This document shows positions 1 to 5,550 of a stretch of DNA of 8,136 bases, one piece after another. Under the pieces are notes generated by a model that saw only the letters and a program-made list of their open reading frames with translations, was not told the origin of the DNA and did not search any database. Position 1 is the first letter of the stretch; every line of letters begins with the position of its first letter. This DNA is from a bacterium (GTDB lineage: Bacteria > Spirochaetota > Spirochaetia > Treponematales > Rectinemataceae). A program made the position numbers and the translations under genes. Where the stretch lies: the NCBI GenBank assembly GCA_021813065.1, contig JAKALZ010000070.1, positions 1 to 8,136 on the forward strand. The letters are read 5' to 3'.

Positions 1-210
1 CGATCTGAACTGCTCGAACTCTTGTTTAAAAATAAGGCACTCGATGTCCTCGTGCTCACTGTTCGGCCGAGCCTCATCGATACTTTAGAGACCGTCATTT
101 TCAGCTATGGCCAATCCATAGAGGATTATAGAAAAATCATGGTTGATAACGCGAACGATATACAGTCGCATAACGCGATAATTTCAATCCTCGACAGCAT
201 TTCTCTCTGA
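1..210 (+). CDS. C-terminal part of an unrecognised protein (5' end outside window)
   Basis: The reading frame is open from the first base and ends at a TGA at 208-210, so 69 C-terminal residues of a longer protein are visible. A TTG at 22 could in principle be a start, but no Shine-Dalgarno sequence precedes it and the frame stays open to the edge, so truncation by the window is more likely. The visible part is a mix of hydrophobic and polar residues with probable helices (around LDVLVLTVRPSLIDTLETV) and an Asp/Asn-rich stretch near the end. I see no catalytic motif, signal peptide or membrane segment, and I do not recognise the family. It lies 72 nt upstream of the Rrf2-type regulator in the same orientation, so co-transcription is possible but not shown. 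Confidence 0.6.
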   Translation, partial: RSELLELLFKNKALDVLVLTVRPSLIDTLETVIFSYGQSIEDYRKIMVDNANDIQSHNAIISILDSISL

Positions 211-213
211 ATA

Positions 214-242
214 TTGCGCGCGACTCGTTCAGATGTTACTAT
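214..242 (+). promoter_or_regulatory. Putative sigma70-type promoter of the Rrf2-family gene
   Basis: TTGCGC (214-219) and TACTAT (237-242) are separated by 17 bp and lie just upstream of the regulator start at 283. The -35 matches consensus in its TTG half only, and the -10 matches 4 of 6. An overlapping alternative -10, TATAAA at 240-245, also exists. Rrf2 proteins often autoregulate, so an operator could overlap this site, but I see no clear palindrome. Confidence 0.35.
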
Positions 243-282
243 AAAGTCCAGACGATATAAAAATTGAAAAAGAGGTTTGCGC

Positions 283-711
283 ATGAAAATGACGACGAGA
301 GGGCTCTACGCGCTCAAGGCGATTCTCACGCTGGCTGAAGTCTCGAAATCTCAGAAACCAGTTTCACTGCAGAAGATAGCCGAAATTGAGGGACTATCTC
401 AGGAATTTCTGCAACAAATCTTTTATAAGCTGCGCAAAGCGGGTATCATCAACGCGTCGCGGGGACCCGGAGGAGGATTTTCGCTCAACCGAAGTCCCGA
501 GGAAATCAGCGCGTACGATGTGCTGTCAGCGGTTGGTGAAACGCTGGAAATTGTGCCATGCACGTCGTACCGAGGCTCAATGAGCTCCTGCGAAAAATTC
601 GCGCGCTGTGACGCGGGCAATTTTTGGGTCGAGATGCAGAAGCGGATTGTCGATTACGCAAAATCGCGGCGTCTGTCGGATCTGCGGGGCCTCGGGCTCG
701 GATCGCTCTGA
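283..711 (+). CDS. Rrf2-family transcriptional regulator, probable Fe-S sensor
   Basis: This is a 142-aa protein of usual Rrf2/IscR size. It opens with the family signature MKMTTRGLYALKAILTLAE. A winged helix-turn-helix follows, with recognition region QKIAEIEGLSQEFLQQIFYKLRKAG at about 30-54 and the wing SRGPGGGFSL at 59-68. Three cysteines (C93, C103, C109) lie in the region where IscR-type members ligate a [2Fe-2S] cluster, so the protein probably reads Fe-S, redox or nitric-oxide status; this role is inferred. The C93-C103 spacing (nine residues between) is longer than the five of Escherichia coli IscR. The ATG at 283 is chosen over an in-frame TTG at 277 because it gives the canonical N-terminus and has AGAGG at 271-275, 7 nt upstream. 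No isc/suf genes are adjacent, so the regulon is unknown. It converges on pyrFE with 6 bp between stops and no visible terminator. Confidence 0.93.
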   Translation: MKMTTRGLYALKAILTLAEVSKSQKPVSLQKIAEIEGLSQEFLQQIFYKLRKAGIINASRGPGGGFSLNRSPEEISAYDVLSAVGETLEIVPCTSYRGSMSSCEKFARCDAGNFWVEMQKRIVDYAKSRRLSDLRGLGLGSL

Positions 712-717
712 TCAGCG

Positions 718-2193
718 TTAGGAATTCTCGGTAAAGGCAAGGAGATCAATGTGCTGCTCCTCGCTTATATGGCCTCCGGCGAGGAGCGTATCGAAGAGCT
801 CTCGCACGTGCATGAACGCGCGCAGCCGCACCCCTGCCCTATCCATATCCAAGCGCCCCTCTTTCCCTCGCTCTATAAGTACAACGAGATCTTCGACAAC
901 AATTCCCTCAGAGCGAAGAATATTGATCGCCTCAATTTTGCTCGCGCCTGTCGTGATGAGATCATCAAGGAGCAGCGCCCGAGATCCCTTTGCGAATATT
1001 CCTTCGACCTTGTTGCCGGTCCCGTGTTCTTTTACGGGCATTCGAGGCCAAATCATCGGAGCGTTGATCTCGAGCGAGGCCGCTGTCGCGAGGGGCAATC
1101 CAGCGGAGGGAATTCCCGCGATACTGTCGTAAACGCATCCTGACGCGAGGCGCGCATACGCCTGTCCAGCGATTCGCATTGCCTCGGGATCTGCCACCAG
1201 CTTTCGAAGATCGATGTAGAAGGGACTTTTCTTGCCGCTCTTAAGCACGAATTCTCCCAATCTGAAACAGCCGGTTTTAAGCAGCGACTCGACGAAGCGC
1301 CGCTTGAGCGGGTCGGCCGCGTGTGTCGAGTCCGTCCGCGCCGAGTCCGCGTGTGTCGAGTCCGTCCGCGCCGCGAGCCCGCTGGAGAGGCTGCGGATGT
1401 TCGAGTCTCTCGCGTTCCGCATCGCGCTGTTGAGTTCGCGCGCGGCAGCCTCGGGGTTTTCGGCATCCGCGACGGCCCTCGTCACCATGACGAGAATTCC
1501 TTTCCCATCATCGCGCGCGCCAGCCGCGAAGGCTTGGTCTGCCTGCCCGCCCTGCGCTCCAATGCCCGGGCTCAAGAACCAGGTGTGTGGCGCTTCCTGT
1601 CGAACGCGCATGAGCGCCTCGAGATCATTCCCTGCTACAACGAGCCCAGCACCGCGTCCTAGCTCCGCGACCTGCCGTGCCACCTCAAGGTAGAGCGGTT
1701 TTCCGTGGAAATCGATATCCTGAAGGAAACCCGCTCCGGGGTTACTCGTACGGCAGAGCACAAATATTCCCTTGCCCTCCCATTTTAAAAAGGGATTGAG
1801 GGTGTCGAGGCCCATGTACGCGTTGAGCGTAACCGCATCCGCTCCAAGATCGCCGAAGATCGCTTGGGCGTAGGCTTCAGCGGTATTGGAGATATCGCCA
1901 CGCTTCGCGTCGATGATCACAGGCACATCGCGGGGAATGAAATCGAGCGTCGCTCTGAGCGCATCCATGCCCGCGGTGCCCAGAGCCTCATAAAAGGCAA
2001 TATTGGGTTTAAAGGCCGCGGTCTGCGACGCGACAGCTTCGATGATGCGCCTGTTGCGATCCAGTGCGGATTTTGCGGACGCTGACGCGCCGCGTTCACG
2101 AATCTCACGCTCAGTAAACGAGGGATCAAGGCCAACGCAGAGCACGCTATCTGTCGACTCAACTCGCTTCTCAAGACGTTCAAAAAAATCCAT
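718..2193 (-). CDS. pyrFE: Bifunctional OMP decarboxylase / orotate phosphoribosyltransferase (PyrF-PyrE fusion)
   Basis: A 491-aa single chain carries the last two steps of UMP synthesis: orotate + PRPP to OMP (PyrE) and OMP to UMP + CO2 (PyrF), in the cytoplasm. Residues 1 to about 260 form a type-2 OMP decarboxylase: LCVGLDPS at 18-25, FKPNIAFYEALG at 61-72, catalytic DAKRGDI at 95-101, VTLNAYMG at 121-128, SPGIGAQGG at 208-216 and R239. Residues about 296-491 form the phosphoribosyltransferase: FVLKSGKKSPFYIDLRK, GIPSAGLPLA at 360-369, mobile-loop KEHGTGN at 388-394 and the PRPP loop LLLDDLITTG at 407-416. The position equivalent to Salmonella/E. coli Lys100 is Met385; the Lys103 equivalent is kept (K388). 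A low-complexity Ala/Asp/Ser/Thr linker at about 274-294 joins the domains. The ATG start is preceded by AAGGAG with 7-nt spacing. The PyrF-first order is the reverse of eukaryotic UMP synthase and matches cyanobacterial and kinetoplastid fusions. Confidence 0.96.
   Translation of the reverse strand: MDFFERLEKRVESTDSVLCVGLDPSFTEREIRERGASASAKSALDRNRRIIEAVASQTAAFKPNIAFYEALGTAGMDALRATLDFIPRDVPVIIDAKRGDISNTAEAYAQAIFGDLGADAVTLNAYMGLDTLNPFLKWEGKGIFVLCRTSNPGAGFLQDIDFHGKPLYLEVARQVAELGRGAGLVVAGNDLEALMRVRQEAPHTWFLSPGIGAQGGQADQAFAAGARDDGKGILVMVTRAVADAENPEAAARELNSAMRNARDSNIRSLSSGLAARTDSTHADSARTDSTHAADPLKRRFVESLLKTGCFRLGEFVLKSGKKSPFYIDLRKLVADPEAMRIAGQAYARLASGCVYDSIAGIPSAGLPLATAASLEINAPMIWPRMPVKEHGTGNKVEGIFAKGSRALLLDDLITTGASKIEAINILRSEGIVVEDLVVLIERGKEGRLDMDRAGVRLRAFMHVRELFDTLLAGGHISEEQHIDLLAFTENS
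1317..1373. repeat. 27-bp perfect direct repeat (period 30 bp) in the PyrF-PyrE linker
   Basis: Bases 1317-1343 and 1347-1373 are identical, giving a 30-bp period, exactly ten codons. Within it the octamer CGAGTCCG recurs at 1327, 1342 and 1357, a 15-bp sub-period. In the protein this gives ARTDSTHADS followed by ARTDSTHAAD (residues 275-294), with DS every five residues. Because the period is a multiple of three, gain or loss of a unit would lengthen or shorten the linker without breaking either enzyme domain. Confidence 0.97.
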
Positions 2194-2216
2194 TGTGTTT
2201 CTCCTTGTGGCCTGAT

Positions 2217-2245
2217 ATTCTACATTGAGGCATGCAAACAGCTTG
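2217..2245 (-). promoter_or_regulatory. Possible promoter of pyrFE
   Basis: On the minus strand a TAGAAT (-10-like, 5 of 6; plus-strand 2217-2222) lies 23 nt upstream of the pyrFE ATG. The region about 17 bp further upstream reads CAAGCT, a poor -35. The element sits in the roughly 100-bp gap shared with the divergent envelope-protein gene. I see no attenuator or riboswitch-like hairpin in the short leader. Confidence 0.3.
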
Positions 2246-2260
2246 AAAATACAGTATAAT
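2233..2260 (+). promoter_or_regulatory. Putative promoter of the envelope-protein gene
   Basis: A perfect TATAAT at 2255-2260 lies 32 nt upstream of the GTG start chosen for the downstream gene. The best -35 at suitable spacing is TGCAAA (2233-2238, 16 bp), which is weak, so the strength of the promoter rests on the -10. It is divergent from, and partly overlaps, the possible pyrFE promoter. Confidence 0.45.
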
Positions 2261-2280
2261 GGTCATATATGAAAAGAGAA

Positions 2281-2286
2281 AGGAGG
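2281..2286 (+). promoter_or_regulatory. Shine-Dalgarno AGGAGG fixing a GTG start
   Basis: A perfect AGGAGG stands 6 nt before the GTG at 2293. An upstream in-frame ATG at 2269 would place this site inside the coding region and spoil the signal peptide, so the GTG is the likely start. Confidence 0.85.
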
Positions 2287-2292
2287 CTTCTT

Positions 2293-3639
2293 GTGAAAAA
2301 GGCGCTATTATTGGTCGCCGCGCTCACTATCGCAATGCCAGTATTCGCTCAGGGAGCGCCTGGTCCAGGTTTCAATTTTGCCGCCGGCCTTGGCACAGAT
2401 CTATTGCCCAACCCGAGTTCTGGGAAACTCGAAAGTTGGTCAAAACTCGCCTTCCAGCCGGAGCTCTCGATAGGAAAATTCGGTGTCGGACTCGATCTGA
2501 TGCTCCGATTCAAACTCGCGTCCGACGGTACCACGGGATTTCAGCTCTATGAGCCCGATTGGGTGCCTCAGGCTGGGCAGAATATCTTCGATGTCTATCT
2601 CCCGAAAATCCTCTACGTCCGATATGGAACGCAGTGGGAAGATCCTTTCTATATCAAAATGGGATCGATCTCTGATTTCACCCTCGGCAATGGACTCATC
2701 ATCAACAATTACTCGAACATGCAGTTCCTGCCGACCACGCGAATATTCGGCATCCAGGCGGGGCTCGACGGCAGCCTCTTCGGAGTGCCGTACGTCGGCA
2801 TCGAGGCACTGACTGGCAATGTCACCAAATTCGACGTAATCGGTGGGCGTGTCTATGTGCGTCCCCTCGCTTTCATGAGCAACTTCCTGGGCAAACTGCA
2901 GGTCGGCGCGATCGGCGTGTACGACAAGGATCCTCTGCTCTATGCCGGATCGCCCTACAATGGCGTGGCAAGCTCACCTATCTATGTAGTGGGCGCGGAT
3001 GTGACCCTTCCGCTCATTCAGAGCCCGGTTTTCTCCCTCACCCCCTTCGCGGAGGGCGCTCGGGAAATGAACAAATCCATCGGCGCTATTACAGGAATTC
3101 GCGGGAATATCTTGAAATTCATCGCGTATGGAGCGCAATTCAGGTATTTCCAGGATGGTTTCATACCCTCCTACTTTGACGCAAATTACGATCGCTATAG
3201 AGCGGATCGCTTCGTTTACATAAACAAGACAGCTGCGGGCGCAAATTACAATCCATCGTGGCTCGGCACGCTCGGGTTTAACCTCTTCAAATCGACGCTG
3301 AGCTTCCAGGCGACCTTCGACGCGCCCTTCAATTGGCAACCGCCATCGCCTACCGACAACCCCGCCGACTACCCGCACGCGGTCGCCACGTTCAACCTCG
3401 CGCGCGGCCTCATTCCCAATGTGAGTATCGCGGCGAAATACGAGAAGTTCTTCCTCGGCAAGACCTCTGGCGGCAATGTGCTCAACGACCTCATCGACCT
3501 CACCAATTCGGCTATTGGAATGAAGGTGAGCTACAAAGCGGGATCCGCGGTCGTGGGCATGGACTACTCGTACATCTGGAATCCGACGAAGGGCAGTTTT
3601 GACGTCGTTTCGAGCCTTTCGGTGGGATTCGAACTTTGA
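2293..3639 (+). CDS. Secreted envelope protein, probable outer-membrane beta-barrel, function unknown
   Basis: This is a 448-aa protein. A type-I signal peptide is clear: MKKA, then a hydrophobic core (LLLVAALTIAM), then PVFA with likely cleavage after A19 before QGAPG. The mature part has no hydrophobic helix. It is rich in Tyr, Phe, Gly and Asn with alternating strand-like stretches, for example FNFAAGLGTDLLP, FYIKMGSISDFTLGNGLIINNYS, YGAQFRYFQDGFIPSYFD and VVGMDYSYIWNPTKGSFDVVSSLSVGFEL. That pattern fits an outer-membrane barrel of perhaps 16 or more strands. The final residue is Leu after an aromatic (GFEL), so the usual C-terminal Phe of proteobacterial barrels is absent. I do not recognise a named family; a porin-like or spirochaetal surface-protein role is inference only. 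The gene is apparently monocistronic, with its own promoter upstream and a terminator at 3739-3778 downstream. Confidence 0.93.
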   Translation: MKKALLLVAALTIAMPVFAQGAPGPGFNFAAGLGTDLLPNPSSGKLESWSKLAFQPELSIGKFGVGLDLMLRFKLASDGTTGFQLYEPDWVPQAGQNIFDVYLPKILYVRYGTQWEDPFYIKMGSISDFTLGNGLIINNYSNMQFLPTTRIFGIQAGLDGSLFGVPYVGIEALTGNVTKFDVIGGRVYVRPLAFMSNFLGKLQVGAIGVYDKDPLLYAGSPYNGVASSPIYVVGADVTLPLIQSPVFSLTPFAEGAREMNKSIGAITGIRGNILKFIAYGAQFRYFQDGFIPSYFDANYDRYRADRFVYINKTAAGANYNPSWLGTLGFNLFKSTLSFQATFDAPFNWQPPSPTDNPADYPHAVATFNLARGLIPNVSIAAKYEKFFLGKTSGGNVLNDLIDLTNSAIGMKVSYKAGSAVVGMDYSYIWNPTKGSFDVVSSLSVGFEL

Positions 3640-3653
3640 TTGCATGATCGAAC

Positions 3654-3698
3654 CGCCGCCGCGCTCGCGCGGTGAATAATCGCGCGAGCGCGGCGGCG
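3654..3698. other. Strong 18-bp GC hairpin without U-tract
   Basis: Arms 3654-3671 and 3681-3698 are perfectly complementary (18 bp, almost all G/C) around a 9-nt AT-rich loop, GTGAATAAT. The structure begins 15 nt after the envelope-protein stop codon. No T-run follows on either strand, so it is not a standard intrinsic terminator. Possible roles are a 3'-end block protecting the mRNA from exonucleases, a pausing element, or part of a structured 3' UTR. Confidence 0.9.
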
Positions 3699-3707
3699 AA
3701 ACCTGTG

Positions 3708-3737
3708 GGCCACATTCGTGCATTCCCTGATGTGGCC
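3708..3737. other. Second hairpin in the 3' UTR (8-bp stem)
   Basis: GGCCACAT (3708-3715) pairs with ATGTGGCC (3730-3737) across a 14-nt loop. It sits between the long GC hairpin and the terminator, with 1 nt separating it from the terminator stem. On its own the stem is modest, but it makes a third consecutive foldable element in this 115-nt stretch. Confidence 0.6.
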
Positions 3738-3738
3738 G

Positions 3739-3778
3739 GGCCATTTTCGGGCACTCCCGAAAATGGCCTTTGTTTTTT
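3739..3778 (+). terminator. Intrinsic terminator of the envelope-protein gene
   Basis: A perfect 13-bp stem (GGCCATTTTCGGG at 3739-3751 with CCCGAAAATGGCC at 3756-3768) and a 4-nt loop are followed directly by TTTGTTTTTT (3769-3778). It should end transcription from the upstream gene about 130 nt after its stop and isolate the mutL operon. Confidence 0.93.
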
Positions 3779-3797
3779 CATCGAGAGCAAGTATCAT
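3770..3797 (+). promoter_or_regulatory. Possible mutL promoter giving a leaderless or near-leaderless mRNA
   Basis: TATCAT (3792-3797; 5 of 6 to TATAAT) lies with 16-bp spacing after TTGTTT (3770-3775), which overlaps the U-tract of the preceding terminator. Normal spacing from this -10 would put the start of transcription at about 3804-3805, that is at the mutL ATG. No Shine-Dalgarno sequence stands at a useful distance, which fits this reading. The -35 is weak. Confidence 0.35.
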
Positions 3798-3804
3798 ATC
3801 CCCG

Positions 3805-5550
3805 ATGTCTGCCATTCGCATTCTGCCATTGGAAACCTCTCGCCGTATCGCCGCGGGCGAAGTGATCGATAGACCCGCCTCCGCGCTTCGCGAGCTTCTC
3901 GACAACGCGATCGACGCCGATGGTCACGACATTTCGGTCGCGATAGCCCAGGGCGGCATACAAGAGATTTCAGTCACCGACGATGGCACCGGCATGTCTC
4001 GCGAGGACCTCCAGCTTTCGATACAGGAGCACGCGACTTCGAAGATCTACTCGCCTGACGATATTCTGACCGCGAGAACCTTAGGATTCCGGGGAGAGGC
4101 GCTAGCCTCGATTGCCGCGGTCGCGAGAATTGAAATCGCCACGCGCCAGCGTGGCACGGAGCGCGGATGGCAACTCAGCTGCGCGCCGCTCCAGACGCCC
4201 GAAGTGGCATCTTTCGCCTGCCGCGAGGGAACGCGCGTCACGATGCGAGGCCTCTTCGAATCCTACCCCGCGCGAAAACAATTTTTAAAGCGGCCGCAAA
4301 GCGAGTCACTCCTCTGCAGAGCAACCTTCGTGGAGCGGGCGATGGCGCACCCCGCGCTTACCTTCCGTTGGAAATCGGGATCGGAACTCGACGTTCTTTT
4401 GCCAGGGTCTCAGAAAGACCGGGTTACTTTGTGCTACTCTGAGCTCACCCGCATGCCTATGATGGATTCCAGCTTCGAGTCCGAGCTCGTGCGCGCCACG
4501 CTCGTGTATGCCGATATCACGGCGTACAGGAGAGACCGCCGGCTCCTCCAAGTCTTTATCAACCGCAGACGAGTGCCAGAGTGGGGACTCCTCAGCCTTA
4601 TCGAATATGAATTCGGCAAATACTTGCCGGGAGGGGCCCACCCTATCGCGTTTCTCTTCCTTGAAATTGACCCCGCGCTCGCCGACTTCAACATCCACCC
4701 CGCGAAAAAGGAAGTGCGGCTCAAGAGTGTCGCGGAGATCCGAGCGGCGATTCACGAGATGCTGTCTAAGGAGCTCAACGCGCGATACGGCGGCACCGCA
4801 AAGTCGCTCGAGACACCCTTCTCGAGAATGGAAGAGCTCTCATTCTCTTCAGCCGAGCAAAGTCCGATCAAACCCTACGGCGAGCTGGGAAGCACGGTGA
4901 ACACGAGACCAGGATTCGAGTCTCGAGGTTTTGATGCTTGCGCGATCCCACCGCTACGTCCCACGCTTCCCGAAGATTTTTGGCAGCGCATCCAGCGCGG
5001 CGACGCATCGATGCCCCGCTACATCGGCAAAGGGCCTGGCCCGTTCATTCTCTTCGAGCTCGAAACGTCACTGTATATTCTCGATCAACACGCCGCGCAC
5101 GAGCGGATTCTATACGACCGGATTACCTCAAAAGAGGGAGAGAGTCAGCCTCTCCTGGTGCCCTATGTGCTCGAACCACACGACAACGATCACGCGATCG
5201 AGCAGAACCGCGACAAACTCGCGTTCGTGGGGTATCGCATCGAGCGAGACGGACAGACGTGGATCGTCGACGCCGTTCCCGCGATCGCGGCCTCGCGATC
5301 GCTTGAAGCGCTCACCGAGTGGCTCTCTGAACCGCTTCCCGCACAGACAACCCCCCTCGACGCCATCGCGGCGAGCCTCTCCTGCAAAGCGGCCATCAAG
5401 GATGGCGATGTTCTCGACCAGTATTCCGCCGAAAAACTCATCTCGCAGGCACTCGAGTTGCCTGAACCTCGATGCCCCCATGGCCGGCCAGTATTCATCA
5501 GCCTCTCGAAGGAGAGGCTCTACACGATGTTCGGGAGGGTTGTCGAATGA
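3805..5550 (+). CDS. mutL: DNA mismatch repair protein MutL (endonuclease type)
   Basis: This 581-aa protein is the ATP-dependent mediator between MutS and downstream repair steps. The N-terminal GHKL ATPase shows IAAGEVIDRPASALRELLDNAIDA (catalytic E30, Mg-binding N34), TDDGTGM at 60-66, HATSKI at 78-83, TLGFRGEALASI at 94-105 and the conserved FNIHPAKKEVRL (Lys in HPAK, 298-301). After a short Pro/Ser-rich linker (about 330-395), the C-terminal dimerisation domain keeps the metal-site motifs of nicking MutL proteins: DQHAAHE at 427-433, SCKAAIKDGD (C527) and CPHGRP at 557-562. The last position of DQHA(X)2E(X)4E is Asp438, not Glu. Escherichia coli MutL lacks these motifs, so this host probably nicks with MutL, not MutH. 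The ATG at 3805 gives the canonical N-terminus (MSAIRILP); longer in-frame starts would run into the terminator. No good Shine-Dalgarno is seen. It overlaps the next gene by 4 nt. mutS is not in the window. Confidence 0.97.
   Translation: MSAIRILPLETSRRIAAGEVIDRPASALRELLDNAIDADGHDISVAIAQGGIQEISVTDDGTGMSREDLQLSIQEHATSKIYSPDDILTARTLGFRGEALASIAAVARIEIATRQRGTERGWQLSCAPLQTPEVASFACREGTRVTMRGLFESYPARKQFLKRPQSESLLCRATFVERAMAHPALTFRWKSGSELDVLLPGSQKDRVTLCYSELTRMPMMDSSFESELVRATLVYADITAYRRDRRLLQVFINRRRVPEWGLLSLIEYEFGKYLPGGAHPIAFLFLEIDPALADFNIHPAKKEVRLKSVAEIRAAIHEMLSKELNARYGGTAKSLETPFSRMEELSFSSAEQSPIKPYGELGSTVNTRPGFESRGFDACAIPPLRPTLPEDFWQRIQRGDASMPRYIGKGPGPFILFELETSLYILDQHAAHERILYDRITSKEGESQPLLVPYVLEPHDNDHAIEQNRDKLAFVGYRIERDGQTWIVDAVPAIAASRSLEALTEWLSEPLPAQTTPLDAIAASLSCKAAIKDGDVLDQYSAEKLISQALELPEPRCPHGRPVFISLSKERLYTMFGRVVE

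Noticed and set aside
2269..2292. Upstream ATG start for the envelope-protein gene
   Set aside because: It would put the AGGAGG inside the gene and place charged residues (KRERR) ahead of the signal peptide; the GTG at 2293 fits better.
2194..2292. Riboswitch or pyrimidine attenuator between pyrFE and the envelope gene
   Set aside because: Only short palindromes (GCATGC, CATATATG) are present; there is no terminator/antiterminator pair and the leaders are too short.
2974..3744. 256-codon open frame on the minus strand opposite the envelope-protein gene
   Set aside because: It lies wholly antisense to a gene with signal peptide and good ribosome site, crosses the 18-bp hairpin region, is rich in Arg/Glu/His/Val as a shadow frame would be, and shows no recognisable motif.
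3782..3792. CGAGAGCAAGT before mutL, repeated at 7175-7185
   Set aside because: An 11-bp match is expected several times by chance in 8 kb, and the flanks share nothing further.
3718..3804. 29-residue N-terminal extension of MutL
   Set aside because: It would start within the hairpin/terminator region and adds sequence not found in MutL proteins, whose N-terminus matches the ATG at 3805.
4306..4755. 149-codon minus-strand frame opposite mutL
   Set aside because: It is antisense to well-conserved MutL motifs and looks like a composition-driven shadow frame.
5278..5301. Two copies of the octamer GCGATCGC, the HIP1 repeat of cyanobacteria
   Set aside because: They fall within mutL codons in a CG/GATC-rich sequence and I see no further copies in the window, so they do not indicate a cyanobacterial genome.
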